The notes under the pieces: generated by a model
Databases searched by the model: none
What the model saw: the letters and a program-made list of their open reading frames with translations, nothing else
What the model was told of the DNA's origin: nothing
Shown here: piece by piece, positions 9,330-17,855 of the stretch
Position numbering within the stretch: the first letter of the stretch is position 1
Layout: every line of letters starts with the position of its first letter
Translations under genes and position numbers: made by a program
Assembly: GCF_900156735.1 (NCBI RefSeq)
Contig: NZ_FTOL01000001.1
Span: 124,001-188,000, forward strand
DNA length: 64,000 nucleotides
Reading direction: 5' to 3'
Origin: Chryseobacterium ureilyticum
GTDB lineage: Bacteria; Bacteroidota; Bacteroidia; Flavobacteriales; Weeksellaceae

Positions 9330-9932
9330 ATGGAAATTCTTGATGGATTCTCTTTCAAAGAGATCGTTACCAGCTTTATGGTTCTATTTGCCGTTATTGA
9401 TATAATCGGTTCAGTTCCTATTATCGTAAGCCTTCAGCAAAAATTTGGAAAAATTGAGGCTGGTAAAGCAGCAATCACTGCCGGAGCAATTATGATTGTT
9501 TTCCTGTTTGTAGGAAACAAAATTCTTAAACTGATCGGAGTGGATGTAAATTCCTTCGCCATTGCCGGAGCTTTTGTGATTTTTGTCATAGCTTTGGAAA
9601 TGATTTTAGGAATTGAAATCAACAAAACAACAGAAGCAAAGGCTGCATCCATCGTTCCCATCGCATTTCCACTGGTTGCAGGTGCGGGAACTTTAACGAC
9701 TGCCTTATCTCTTAGAGCTGAATTTCATGATATTAATATTATCTGCGGAATTATTCTTAATACAATTTTCGTATATTTGGTGCTGAAATCAGCGAAATGG
9801 TTAGAGAAGAAAATTGGAGATGCTACATTGATGATTCTTCAGAAAGTTTTCGGTATTATCCTTTTAGCAATTTCAATTAAATTATTCACTGCAAATTTTG
9901 CCCAATTGGTGCTGAATTATGTTAATTTTTAA
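9330..9932 (+). CDS. MarC family (UPF0056) integral membrane protein
   Basis: A 200-residue polytopic protein with about six hydrophobic helices. It shows the MarC family signatures near the N-terminus (FAVIDIIGSVPIIVSLQQ) and in the middle (IVPIAFPLVAGAGTLTTAL). MarC proteins were once linked to multiple antibiotic resistance, but that role was not supported, and the transport function is unknown. It lies 44 bp after batD and 5 bp before a small membrane protein. Confidence 0.9.
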   Translation: MEILDGFSFKEIVTSFMVLFAVIDIIGSVPIIVSLQQKFGKIEAGKAAITAGAIMIVFLFVGNKILKLIGVDVNSFAIAGAFVIFVIALEMILGIEINKTTEAKAASIVPIAFPLVAGAGTLTTALSLRAEFHDINIICGIILNTIFVYLVLKSAKWLEKKIGDATLMILQKVFGIILLAISIKLFTANFAQLVLNYVNF

Positions 9933-9937
9933 AAATT

Positions 9938-10135
9938 ATGAAGAAGTTTTATAAAGTATTTTTAGTACTGTTCATCGTTTTCATCGCTATTAATTTGTAT
10001 GCTATCAACTGGCAGAATGACCTTATCGCTGATGAAGACAACATTAAGTTTGTGTTTTCTGCAGCTGCAGCTGCTATAGGTCTTATCTTACTTTTTGTAA
10101 TGGATACCTGGAGCAGAATCGGTGTGAAAAAATAA
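9938..10135 (+). CDS. Small two-helix membrane protein
   Basis: A 65-residue protein with two hydrophobic segments (about residues 6-24 and 39-56), the second containing an Ala run FSAAAAAIGLILLFVMDTW. It follows the MarC gene by 5 bp and precedes a terminator, so it is probably co-transcribed. I do not recognise a named family. Confidence 0.7.
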   Translation: MKKFYKVFLVLFIVFIAINLYAINWQNDLIADEDNIKFVFSAAAAAIGLILLFVMDTWSRIGVKK

Positions 10136-10161
10136 TTCATATACTGATATTATAGATATAG

Positions 10162-10189
10162 CCTCTTTCGTTTTGAAAGAGGTTTTTTT
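10162..10189 (+). terminator. Terminator ending the moxR-bat-marC run
   Basis: CCTCTTTC pairs with GAAAGAGG around a 5-nt loop, followed by seven T. The remaining ~200 bp to the menF stop shows no gene or obvious motif. Confidence 0.88.
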
Positions 10190-10391
10190 ATGGTAGAAAG
10201 TATTGCTGTTAAACATCGGTTTCGTTATCTATGATATCAATTACACGACTTTAGCCAAAACATGATATTTAAACACAACTATTACCAATGATTTCATAAA
10301 TTTAGACCAATATTTTCTGTGTTGATTACAAAAAAGATACGCAAACATCTGTGAAAGTTTGCGTAAATTATATCAATGAAAAACTTATTAT

Positions 10392-11363
10392 TTAAGAGAT
10401 AGAAACCAGGTTCTTAAGAATCGCTTCAGATTTAAGCTCTGTTTCAATCCATTCTTTTTCTGGGTTACTTTGTGCAGTAATTCCGCCTCCTACAAAAATA
10501 TGTACAGAATCTTTGTAAAGTCTTGCACATCTAAGATTCACAAAATATAAAATACTTTCCTCAGTTTCTATTTTAATATATCCAGCATAGAATTCACGTG
10601 GGAATTTTTCATACTTACGGATGTTCTCATTACAGAAATCTTTTGGAATACCACAAACAGCCGGAGTAGGATGGAGATCCTTGATCACACTGCCAAGATC
10701 TTCAGGTTTGATAACTGTTTTAAAATCTGTACGAAGATGTTTTATATTTCCGGAAATATGATCATAAGTTTCAGATTGTTGAATCTGGTTTGAATAGTTT
10801 TTAAGAATATTCTGAATATAACTGGTAACGGGTTTCTGTTCTTCAATTTCCTTTTCAGACCATTCTTCAGAGACAGGAAGAGTGCCTGCTAATGCCATAG
10901 TTTCAAACTCATGGGTTGTCTTATTGAATTTTCCCAAAACCTCCGAAAAAGCCCCCATCCATGCGTTTTCTCCATCATTGAATAAGTATCTGAATGCATT
11001 TGGATAAGTGTGGCAAAGATTATTGAAACTTTCTTTATAATCAATTCCTTTAAAGTCTGTAAAGATTTTTCTTCTGGAATAGACCAATTTGGGTAGATTG
11101 TTCTCTTTGATCACTTCAATAACCTGTTCTAATGTATTGCAATACTCTTCTCTGGTTTCAGGAGTAAAACCGGTAGTATCATGTATCAATAGATCGTTTG
11201 TTATTGAATTACTGTTGAATTCATCAGTCTTGACTTCAATACTATTTCCTTTGAAGCTGATTTGATTAAGGCTGTTGTATGAATAAAAATCGACAGCATT
11301 TGTATTGGTTTCTTCGTTTACAGAATATAATCCTTCGTTAAAGGGGAATTTGAAATAAATCAT
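10392..11363 (-). CDS. menF: Isochorismate synthase (chorismate-binding enzyme)
   Basis: A 323-residue chorismate-binding enzyme that converts chorismate to isochorismate, the entry step to menaquinone. Family features are MALAGTLP (about 154-161), the HLRTDF region, LHPTPAVCGIPK (about 228-239), REFYAGYIKIE, and the C-terminal RCARLYKDSVHIFVGGGITAQSNPEKEW. Here the last block binds Mg and pyruvyl/chorismate. It is shorter than E. coli MenF because the N-terminal part is reduced, as is usual in Flavobacteria. It sits 24 bp after an outer-membrane protein gene on the same strand and may be read from that operon. An EntC-type siderophore role is less likely because no siderophore genes are present. 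Confidence 0.88.
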   Translation of the reverse strand: MIYFKFPFNEGLYSVNEETNTNAVDFYSYNSLNQISFKGNSIEVKTDEFNSNSITNDLLIHDTTGFTPETREEYCNTLEQVIEVIKENNLPKLVYSRRKIFTDFKGIDYKESFNNLCHTYPNAFRYLFNDGENAWMGAFSEVLGKFNKTTHEFETMALAGTLPVSEEWSEKEIEEQKPVTSYIQNILKNYSNQIQQSETYDHISGNIKHLRTDFKTVIKPEDLGSVIKDLHPTPAVCGIPKDFCNENIRKYEKFPREFYAGYIKIETEESILYFVNLRCARLYKDSVHIFVGGGITAQSNPEKEWIETELKSEAILKNLVSIS

Positions 11364-11387
11364 TAGCTATGAATGGATTTTGAAAAA

Positions 11388-12287
11388 TCAGTGTCCGGAA
11401 ATAATATAGGAAACTCCGAAGTTGATTTTCCTTTCTGCAAAGGTATTATTAGTCTGAAAAATGTCAAAATTATAAGAGCTGTTTTTTAATGAAACATTTC
11501 TCATTTTGTATTCCTGATATTCAAGTGATAAGAGAACCTTTTTCATAAGCTGATATTGCAGACCTAAAGAAAACCCTAGATTGATCTGTTGAGATTTAAA
11601 ATCATCCAATTTAGTCATAACCATATGGTCAGGAACCAGGAACTGCATTTTATAGACGTTTTTATTGCCTAAAATTCCAATAAAAGGGCGGATGTTTTTC
11701 CATTTGTATTGTAGTTTGAGCTGCATGGCATATTCAACATGCTTATTATTAAATTTTTGGAAGAGCAAAGGCTGTGCATCTTCTGAAAAATAGTATCCAT
11801 TTAGCCATGTGTCTTCTTTATTACCATCCAGATCAAAGGTGGAATTCCATTGATACATATGGGCAGATAATATTAATGAGAAATTATTGAAAATAGGCTT
11901 CGAAAGCCATAATCCCAGATTAAATCCTGTTTGTATATCTTTTCCTGCATCTTTAGCCCACGAGCTTTTTTTAAACCCAAATCCTGCTTCTATACCCAAT
12001 TGAACCCTTTTATTTACATATTCCGTCTTTCCCTCTATTTTGTCTTTTATTGGAGTAAATTCTGTAATATCATTTGAAGACATGCTGAATTGCTTTATGG
12101 ACATCTCTTTTGGCTTTAGTTTTATGGCTTTTTCCAGATAGATTGTGTCATAAACAATTACTTTTTCGTAGACATATACAGTATCTGCTTTTTTTCTTTG
12201 AGCATTAAAGGTTTGTAAAAAAATAAGAAACAGTATAAAAATAGTTTTCTTTAAAAGTAGGGTTGGTTTTAGGTTATCTTTCAACAT
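11388..12287 (-). CDS. Outer-membrane beta-barrel-like protein, partner of the sigma factor
   Basis: A 299-residue exported protein. The signal peptide ends near FLQTFNAQ. Directly after it is a short region with two D-T-[VI]-Y-[VL] motifs (ADTVYVYEK and YDTIYLEKA). The rest (about residues 95-299) alternates in the pattern of an outer-membrane barrel (VQLGIEAGFGF, FSLILSAHMYQW, QLKLQYKWKNIRPFIGI, KINFGVSYIISGH). Its ATG overlaps the end of the sigma-factor gene by 14 bp, which implies coupling. The DTIY motif is shared with the sigma factor's C-terminus. No specific family name can be given. Confidence 0.78.
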   Translation of the reverse strand: MLKDNLKPTLLLKKTIFILFLIFLQTFNAQRKKADTVYVYEKVIVYDTIYLEKAIKLKPKEMSIKQFSMSSNDITEFTPIKDKIEGKTEYVNKRVQLGIEAGFGFKKSSWAKDAGKDIQTGFNLGLWLSKPIFNNFSLILSAHMYQWNSTFDLDGNKEDTWLNGYYFSEDAQPLLFQKFNNKHVEYAMQLKLQYKWKNIRPFIGILGNKNVYKMQFLVPDHMVMTKLDDFKSQQINLGFSLGLQYQLMKKVLLSLEYQEYKMRNVSLKNSSYNFDIFQTNNTFAERKINFGVSYIISGH

Positions 12288-13368
12288 ATATCGTATCTCT
12301 CTGTATGATTTTCTTTACCACAATGATTTTTTGAGGAGTGTCATCTTTAACTGTATCCTTTACAGGTATGTGATGCTCTTTTTGTTTTATTTTGATGGTT
12401 TTTTCTTCCTGAATTTTGTATTTTTCGGAGATATTATCTTCGGTAACAATTCCTTGGTTTCGAGTATGCTGATCCTCAGTATTTAAAATAATATCATCTG
12501 TGTTTTCAATGAAAATTTCTTCTTTTTTCTGTTCTGTTTCCGGTTCTTTATCACGATTGGTATCATTGAAAACGCTGTTGTTATTCGGGCGGAAAATAAT
12601 GACAACACTCACCGTAATGATTACAAGTGCAATACTTCCTGTAATAACACCAATTTTCGGAATAGCTGCTGAAGTGGTGGGAACAGTAAAGCTTTGAGAA
12701 GAAATAAGATCAGGTATTTCAAAATTTCGGGATGGAGATACTGAAAAATCTGAAAATTTGTTTTTAAAGGTTTGTGCCCATAATAATCCTCCAAACCCAA
12801 AGAAAATGAGCAGTTGGGTAATTTTTTTTCTGTTTTTCGGGGTTTCAGTATTTACTGTTTTGAGCAGAAAATTTTGTACTGCTTTTTTAGCTCTTAACAG
12901 ATGAGATTTTGACGTGTTTACAGTGATTCCCAATTGGCTGGCTATCTCTGAATGGGAATAGTTTTCAATAAAGTATAAATTAAAAACAGATTTATGGTGA
13001 TGAGGAAGACTGTCAATAGAAGACAAAAATTCTTCCTGTGTAAAGTCATAGGCAAGAACATGGTTTTTTTCTTCATTACTGTTCATAGCAAATAATGTTT
13101 CAGGGATTTCTGAAGGTTCTTCTGTAATAAATGTTTCTTTACTGCTTTTTCGGAGATGTTGTAACGCATTATTTACTACAATTTTTTTTAACCAGGCAAA
13201 AATCATCTTTTCATCCTTCAGTTGATGAACATTTTGAATCGCTGTTATAAAGCTGTCCTGAAGAATGTCTTCCGCTGCATGAGTATCCTGTATATATCTA
13301 CGGCAAATCCCCAGTAATTTTGGGGAATATTCACTGTAAATTTTTTGCCAGTCATTGGTTTTTACCAT
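12274..13368 (-). CDS. ECF-type sigma factor with C-terminal membrane-spanning extension
   Basis: A 364-residue protein. The first ~170 residues are a complete ECF sigma factor: region 2 (SPKLLGICRRYIQDTHAAEDILQDSF, which should bind the -10/-7 element and core polymerase) and region 4 (LPHHHKSVFNLYFIENYSHSEIASQLGITVNTSKSHL). Unusually, ~190 more residues follow. There is a hydrophobic stretch (LLIFFGFGGLLWAQTF, about 186-201), a second clear helix (ITGSIALVIITVSVVIIF, about 243-260), then an acidic/lysine-rich tail ending RDTIYVER. This suggests a membrane-tethered sigma factor. I chose ATG 13368 over TTG 13371. No separate anti-sigma gene is adjacent. Confidence 0.88.
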   Translation of the reverse strand: MVKTNDWQKIYSEYSPKLLGICRRYIQDTHAAEDILQDSFITAIQNVHQLKDEKMIFAWLKKIVVNNALQHLRKSSKETFITEEPSEIPETLFAMNSNEEKNHVLAYDFTQEEFLSSIDSLPHHHKSVFNLYFIENYSHSEIASQLGITVNTSKSHLLRAKKAVQNFLLKTVNTETPKNRKKITQLLIFFGFGGLLWAQTFKNKFSDFSVSPSRNFEIPDLISSQSFTVPTTSAAIPKIGVITGSIALVIITVSVVIIFRPNNNSVFNDTNRDKEPETEQKKEEIFIENTDDIILNTEDQHTRNQGIVTEDNISEKYKIQEEKTIKIKQKEHHIPVKDTVKDDTPQKIIVVKKIIQRDTIYVER

Positions 13369-13390
13369 CAAATATTTAGTTTTTTTATTG

Positions 13391-13419
13391 CAAATATAGA
13401 GGCGAATCTATTTTAGCAA
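13391..13419 (-). promoter_or_regulatory. Promoter of the sigma-factor/OMP operon
   Basis: On the minus strand TATATTTG (-7) is preceded at 18 bp by TTG (-33), giving a start site about 20 nt before the ATG at 13368. The rest of the 213-bp gap to the lipoprotein gene shows nothing else clear. Confidence 0.55.
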
Positions 13420-13584
13420 TTAAGTTGTTGATCTGTTTTCTAAAGTAAATTTTTTTCATAGTATGGATTTATAAAGTAGAGTATAATGAAGTTACGATGG
13501 TATAGTAAAGAAAGAAAAACCTATAGCAAAATTCCTGGTATTTATGAGGATTCTGCTATATGGCTTCAGTCTGAATGAAAAAGT

Positions 13585-14655
13585 TTAATTGTTTTTTACC
13601 ACAAAAATTGAATTAAAGCACCCTTTCGAAATGTCAGGCAGGCTCTGTGCTTCCACATCATTGATATAAAACTTCACTGAGCTCATAGAAGGATGTAGTC
13701 TTGTCGTATAAATATTTTGATCTTTAACAGCAAAATGAGAAATATTATTGAATCCGTTTGAATTATTCATCTGGATAAGTGTATTGTTTTTGTAATAGAA
13801 ATCTTTACCTATATAATATTTATCCGTACCTTCAGCATACATATCTATTATGCCACTTTGGATAATATTAGCGGGAATCTGTATATCATTCCCTGAAATA
13901 ATATCTTTTACAGTATAGATATATTGAGAAAAATAAGAAGGGTTTGGATTTCTTGTTGATAAATAAAATTGAGAGGAACTAGATGGGTTTTTTATAAAAT
14001 TCTGGAAGACAAGAGAATTGGATACAACATGAAATGTATTGTTTTTATAGTAACCCAAGTCCCAGCTAGGGGTATTATTAGTATACTGGAAGTTTTTACG
14101 GGAAGCTATATAAACATCATTATTAAAAATTTCAAGTCCACCTGAAAAAATAGCATTGGCATGGGAGTCCAAAATTGTTTTTATTCCGTTTTTCCAATAG
14201 CAATGTTGGTAGGTGTTTTGTCCGGTACTCGGGTTATAATGTCTGATAACGCCTGAAAAATAGACATCTCCGTTATTTACTTTTATCTGGCTTGCCAGAA
14301 ATAGTTTATCATTGTCTGTTGCTGTATTGGGTTCTACATTTAAGTATTCTGCAACATTGTGTTTTACCCCGTTCTTCCAGAAATACCATTCTTTTATTTG
14401 ATTCATAGGTTGAATAGTGGTTGCTAGCAGATAAATATCATTGTTATCTACCACTACCTGTATTACGTTCAGGTTTTCCCCTCCCGGAACAAATGTCTGT
14501 TGTCCGTTTTTCCAGTAGCAGGCTTTGTATTCATCAGTTCCTCCAAGATAGACATCATAGGAAGCTGTTTTCTTTTCCAAAGGATCGGAATTCTCATCAC
14601 TGCAGGAGGCGCAGAATAAGAATAAAGTTAAGAATGCTAAAATTTGAGTTTTCAT
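13585..14655 (-). CDS. Lipoprotein with repeated YWKNG motifs
   Basis: A 356-residue lipoprotein. The signal sequence ends in a lipobox (LFLFCASC), so the mature N-terminal Cys is at about residue 18. The body contains about five spaced repeats of an aromatic-aromatic-K-N-G/N motif (CYWKNGQQTF, YFWKNGVKHN, CYWKNGIKTI, GYYKNNTFHV, FYYKNNTLIQ). These alternate with NNDIYLLA/NGDVYFSG/NNDVYIAS strands, a pattern suggesting a beta-propeller or similar repeat fold facing the periplasm or surface. The function is unknown. It stands alone between the sigma-factor operon and the PaaI thioesterase gene. Confidence 0.8.
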   Translation of the reverse strand: MKTQILAFLTLFLFCASCSDENSDPLEKKTASYDVYLGGTDEYKACYWKNGQQTFVPGGENLNVIQVVVDNNDIYLLATTIQPMNQIKEWYFWKNGVKHNVAEYLNVEPNTATDNDKLFLASQIKVNNGDVYFSGVIRHYNPSTGQNTYQHCYWKNGIKTILDSHANAIFSGGLEIFNNDVYIASRKNFQYTNNTPSWDLGYYKNNTFHVVSNSLVFQNFIKNPSSSSQFYLSTRNPNPSYFSQYIYTVKDIISGNDIQIPANIIQSGIIDMYAEGTDKYYIGKDFYYKNNTLIQMNNSNGFNNISHFAVKDQNIYTTRLHPSMSSVKFYINDVEAQSLPDISKGCFNSIFVVKNN

Positions 14656-14708
14656 GGTTATTGTTTCTTATAAGATGCAAAAAAATAAAAAGGTTGCAGT
14701 AAGAATAT

Positions 14709-14734
14709 AAAAAAAGACTCAAAAAAATTGAGCC
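14709..14734 (-). terminator. Terminator after the PaaI thioesterase gene
   Basis: On the minus strand GGCTCAA pairs with TTGAGTC (one G-T pair), followed by seven T, about 25 bp past the stop at 14759. Confidence 0.75.
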
Positions 14735-14758
14735 TTGTATTTTCTTACCGGTTTCTGA

Positions 14759-15187
14759 TTACCTCAAAATGATGTTATTGGTCATCGTTGTATGATTGAT
14801 AAGAGTTCCTTTCTCATCCCTGATCTCAATTTCAGAAACATGCATTGTTTTTCCTTTTCTTATAAAACGTGCAGTAGCTGTTACCACTCCGTCTTTCTTA
14901 CTTCTCAGGTGATTGGAGTTGATATTTGTTCCTACACCATAATATTTATCACCATCAATAAAGATATTGGATAGGCTTGAACCTAAAGTCTCAGCTAAAA
15001 CACAGCTGGCTCCTCCATGCATGATCCCAAAAGGCTGATGCGTTCTCGGAAGTACAGGCATTGTTGCTGTAAGGGTTTCATTTTCAAGATCAATATCTAT
15101 GAATTTTATTTCAAGTGTCTTTGCCAAGGTTACATCACCCCAGTTATTGATGAATTCTAATATTTCTTCTTTTGTTTTACCTTTCAT
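14759..15187 (-). CDS. PaaI-family hotdog thioesterase
   Basis: A 142-residue hotdog-fold thioesterase. The motif HQPFGIMHGGASCVLAETLGS (around residues 51-71) holds the catalytic HGG/E region of the PaaI/YdiI type. In Bacteroidota such genes commonly accompany menF and may hydrolyse 1,4-dihydroxy-2-naphthoyl-CoA for menaquinone. The assignment is inferred from family and neighbourhood, since menF is 3.4 kb downstream on the same strand. It follows the acyltransferase gene by 23 bp. Confidence 0.85.
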   Translation of the reverse strand: MKGKTKEEILEFINNWGDVTLAKTLEIKFIDIDLENETLTATMPVLPRTHQPFGIMHGGASCVLAETLGSSLSNIFIDGDKYYGVGTNINSNHLRSKKDGVVTATARFIRKGKTMHVSEIEIRDEKGTLINHTTMTNNIILR

Positions 15188-15210
15188 TTTTTAATAATTA
15201 TAATTAATGA

Positions 15211-15807
15211 TTAGTTTCCTGCTTCTTCTCCATTCCCCATAATGTTGGGATTCCAGTTGGCAGGAATCTTAGGAGTGATATCATTCTTTATATAATATTC
15301 CTGAATTTCCTGCATGATCTCTGTAAAAGTAGCTGTTGCAAGTCTTTCATAAGGAATAGTATAGCCCAGATAAACAATATTTCTTTTAAAATCTCCGGCA
15401 GCCAATACAATAGGAACTTTTGCAGCCAGCGCCATATGATAGAACCCTTTTCTCCATTTCGGAACCCAGCTTCTGGTCCCTTCAGGAGTGATAACAAGAC
15501 TAAAATCTTCTTTCTCGAATTGCTTTGCAACGAAGTTAACGAGGTCATTTTTCTGGCTTCTGTCGATTCCGATTCCGCCAAGTCCTTTTACAACACTTCC
15601 ATACCATGCTTTGGTATGAGCGTCTTTAATGATAATCTTTAACGGCTTTTGTAAGGACCAATAGGCAAGGTTCCCTAAAATGTACTCCATATTGTGTGTA
15701 TGTGGAGCAACCACAAGGATACACCTGTTCAGGCTGTTAACATCGCCCTGTAGCACGACTTTCCACCCTAATAATTTTAACATCAGTTTGCCTATCAGCT
15801 TTTTCAT
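15211..15807 (-). CDS. 1-acyl-sn-glycerol-3-phosphate acyltransferase-like (PlsC family)
   Basis: A 198-residue acyltransferase of the PlsC/LPLAT superfamily. The block VVAPHTHNMEYI matches the H-x4-D/E catalytic motif, and ITPEGTRSWVPKWRKGFYHMA holds the substrate-binding EGTR motif. It probably transfers an acyl chain to a lysophospholipid or a related lipid at the inner membrane. The ATG at 15807 is preferred to an in-frame TTG at 15828, because the latter overlaps the terminator of the upstream small ORF. Confidence 0.85.
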   Translation of the reverse strand: MKKLIGKLMLKLLGWKVVLQGDVNSLNRCILVVAPHTHNMEYILGNLAYWSLQKPLKIIIKDAHTKAWYGSVVKGLGGIGIDRSQKNDLVNFVAKQFEKEDFSLVITPEGTRSWVPKWRKGFYHMALAAKVPIVLAAGDFKRNIVYLGYTIPYERLATATFTEIMQEIQEYYIKNDITPKIPANWNPNIMGNGEEAGN

Positions 15808-15825
15808 AGATTCTTGGATTAAAAA

Positions 15826-15859
15826 CAAAAAAGTATAACCAAATATTGGTTATACTTTT
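15826..15859 (-). terminator. Strong terminator with 14-bp perfect stem
   Basis: A 14-bp inverted repeat (AAAAGTATAACCAA and its complement) around a 3-nt loop. On the minus strand it runs into TTTTTTGTTTTT. It lies after the small ORF at 15886-15948 and just before the acyltransferase start, so it isolates a short transcript. Confidence 0.85.
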
Positions 15860-15885
15860 ACAAATATATTGAAATATTATTGCTC

Positions 15886-15948
15886 TTAAAACAAACCGTT
15901 AATTAAATCTACGATTTTCATTACGAATTCCATTGCAAATTGTATCAT
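15886..15948 (-). CDS. Candidate 20-residue amphipathic peptide
   Basis: An ATG-to-TAA frame of 20 codons encodes MIQFAMEFVMKIVDLINGLF. The peptide is mostly hydrophobic with one Glu, one Lys, one Asp and one Asn spaced as in an amphipathic helix. It ends 27 nt before a strong terminator in an otherwise empty 315-bp gap between two minus-strand genes. A degenerate -7 element (TAATTTCG) lies about 55 nt upstream. It could be a real micropeptide, or the transcript could act as a small RNA. Protein coding is unproven. Confidence 0.4.
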   Translation of the reverse strand: MIQFAMEFVMKIVDLINGLF

Positions 15949-16122
15949 GATAAGAGTGTGTTTTTGGTTGATTGGTTATTAAATTTTTAACTATACGAAA
16001 TTAAAACATTTTTTTCATATGAAGAACTAAATATGAATCTTTTTCACTTTTCTGAGAGAAGAAGGATGTGAATTTCAAACAATTGCCATCCATTCACATC
16101 TTCTACCACTCTCTGAAGTTAA

Positions 16123-17844
16123 TTATTTAGTTTGTATGGAAATTTCGTTTTTTCCGTCTTTGATTTTGATGTCTACATCCTTGTTGATTTTTTTAATATC
16201 GGATGCTACAGAATCAATAACTTTCTTAGCCTGGTTATTAGGAACTTTCTTTCCGTTGATAATGATGCTGTCTTTATCATCAGAATTGTATTCTATGCTT
16301 GAGCCATTTATTGTGATCTTGTTTTTCTCAACTCTGATCCCGTTATGGTTTTCATTTTCGTAGTTATCATCATCATCTATTCCGTCTCCGTTTAGATCTC
16401 CATCAAAGCTGATATGGTCTTTTTTCACAGGAATTACAATGGTTCTTTGAGGAACTACAAGCTCATAATCTACTCTGTAATCTCTAAATCTTTGATCATA
16501 AGGATATTTGATGAAGTTTGGAAGCATTACTTTATTTCCGATGATCTCTACAGGAACTGTTACCTGAACAGGGATGTTGTATCCGTCACCTTCTTTCTTA
16601 ATGATTAGATAAGGGGTTTTAATATCCGTCTTTCTAATTACATCTACAGAGATATAGTCTTCTTCATACACTGTTTTCTTATCAGAATAGATATCATCGT
16701 CATAAGCTTTGAAGTTCTGAGGAATCACTACCTGTTTTACATCTACATAAAGAGTATCTGATGTAGTATTGATGGCGATGTTTTCTGTATCTTCCTTGCT
16801 GCCTTTGTAGATTAGGTTTTTCTTCGCCATGCTTACTCCGAAATAAGCTCCCAGTCCAAGTAATAAAAGGAATACACCTCCTAATACCCAGCCAATGTTT
16901 CTTAATTTCGTCTTTGGAGAAAAGATTTTGATACTTAATAAGCTGAAAATGATTGCCGGAATTAAGCTTCCTAAGATCATGATTGCTACTAAAACTTTAT
17001 CAAGACCGTTTTCACCCATGTAGAATTCAATCTTATTTGCTCCAGGAAAATCTGCACCTGTTCCAAAAAGTCCGAAGATTACAAAGATTCCGATAATGCT
17101 TCCTACCGCCATCAATACGAAAATTCCTCCTATGATATACTTTAGAATATTCCATACTCCACTTCCTGCATTGCTGATGTGAGGTTTGCTTTCGTTGTAT
17201 ATTTCTCCGACCCTCTGAGTAGATTCATTGGCAAATTGCACCAATTTATTAGACTCATTCTTAAGATTGTCGAAGTTCATAGGCTTTCCCTGCATTTTCA
17301 GGAAATCTGCTGCTGTTTCAGCTTTTGGAAGTACGATCCAAAGGATTACATATAAAAGACCGATCAATGAAGAAGAGATGGCTGCTGTGAAAATTCCCAG
17401 AATGAAAATTCCCAACCAGATTGCTCTCATTGCAGTAATATCCATTCCTACATATTGAGCTAAACCTGCGCATACACCTGCTACTTTTTGTTTTTCAGGG
17501 TCACGGAATAATTGTTTTTTGTCTGTGTAATTCGTTCCTGAATTAGTGTTCTTAGTTGTATTTTTTTCAGAAAAATAAGCTTCTTCCTGTTCTTCGATTT
17601 TTTCAGGAGTCCCGATCTGTGCGATTACTTTTTCTACATCCGTATCGTTGATCACTTCACGTTTTCCCAGAGAATCTCTGAATATCTCCACCATTCTTAT
17701 TTCTATGTCATGCATTACCTCATCTGCTTCAGAAGCATCCAATGAGCTTCTTAGAGCATTCAGGTAGTCGCTGAGCTTTATATATGCGTGTTCTTCTATT
17801 GTAAAAGAAAAACCTGCGAGTCCTATTGAGAGTGTCTTGTTCAT
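16123..17844 (-). CDS. PspC-domain membrane stress protein
   Basis: A 573-residue protein. The N-terminal ~100 residues are helical and acidic (HDIEIRMVEIFRDSL, VEKVIAQIGTPEKIEEQEE), like DUF1700-type domains. Next comes a PspC domain around residues 109-175 (LFRDPEKQKVAGVCAGLAQYVGMD and a TM with LLYVILWIVLPKAE), then further membrane helices near 232-260, 283-307 and 315-335. The long C-terminal part is beta-rich and probably periplasmic, ending with KDGKNEISIQTK. PspC proteins respond to envelope stress. It lies 11 bp after the PadR gene and is probably controlled by it. Confidence 0.88.
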   Translation of the reverse strand: MNKTLSIGLAGFSFTIEEHAYIKLSDYLNALRSSLDASEADEVMHDIEIRMVEIFRDSLGKREVINDTDVEKVIAQIGTPEKIEEQEEAYFSEKNTTKNTNSGTNYTDKKQLFRDPEKQKVAGVCAGLAQYVGMDITAMRAIWLGIFILGIFTAAISSSLIGLLYVILWIVLPKAETAADFLKMQGKPMNFDNLKNESNKLVQFANESTQRVGEIYNESKPHISNAGSGVWNILKYIIGGIFVLMAVGSIIGIFVIFGLFGTGADFPGANKIEFYMGENGLDKVLVAIMILGSLIPAIIFSLLSIKIFSPKTKLRNIGWVLGGVFLLLLGLGAYFGVSMAKKNLIYKGSKEDTENIAINTTSDTLYVDVKQVVIPQNFKAYDDDIYSDKKTVYEEDYISVDVIRKTDIKTPYLIIKKEGDGYNIPVQVTVPVEIIGNKVMLPNFIKYPYDQRFRDYRVDYELVVPQRTIVIPVKKDHISFDGDLNGDGIDDDDNYENENHNGIRVEKNKITINGSSIEYNSDDKDSIIINGKKVPNNQAKKVIDSVASDIKKINKDVDIKIKDGKNEISIQTK

Positions 17845-17855
17845 AGCTTTGTTTT

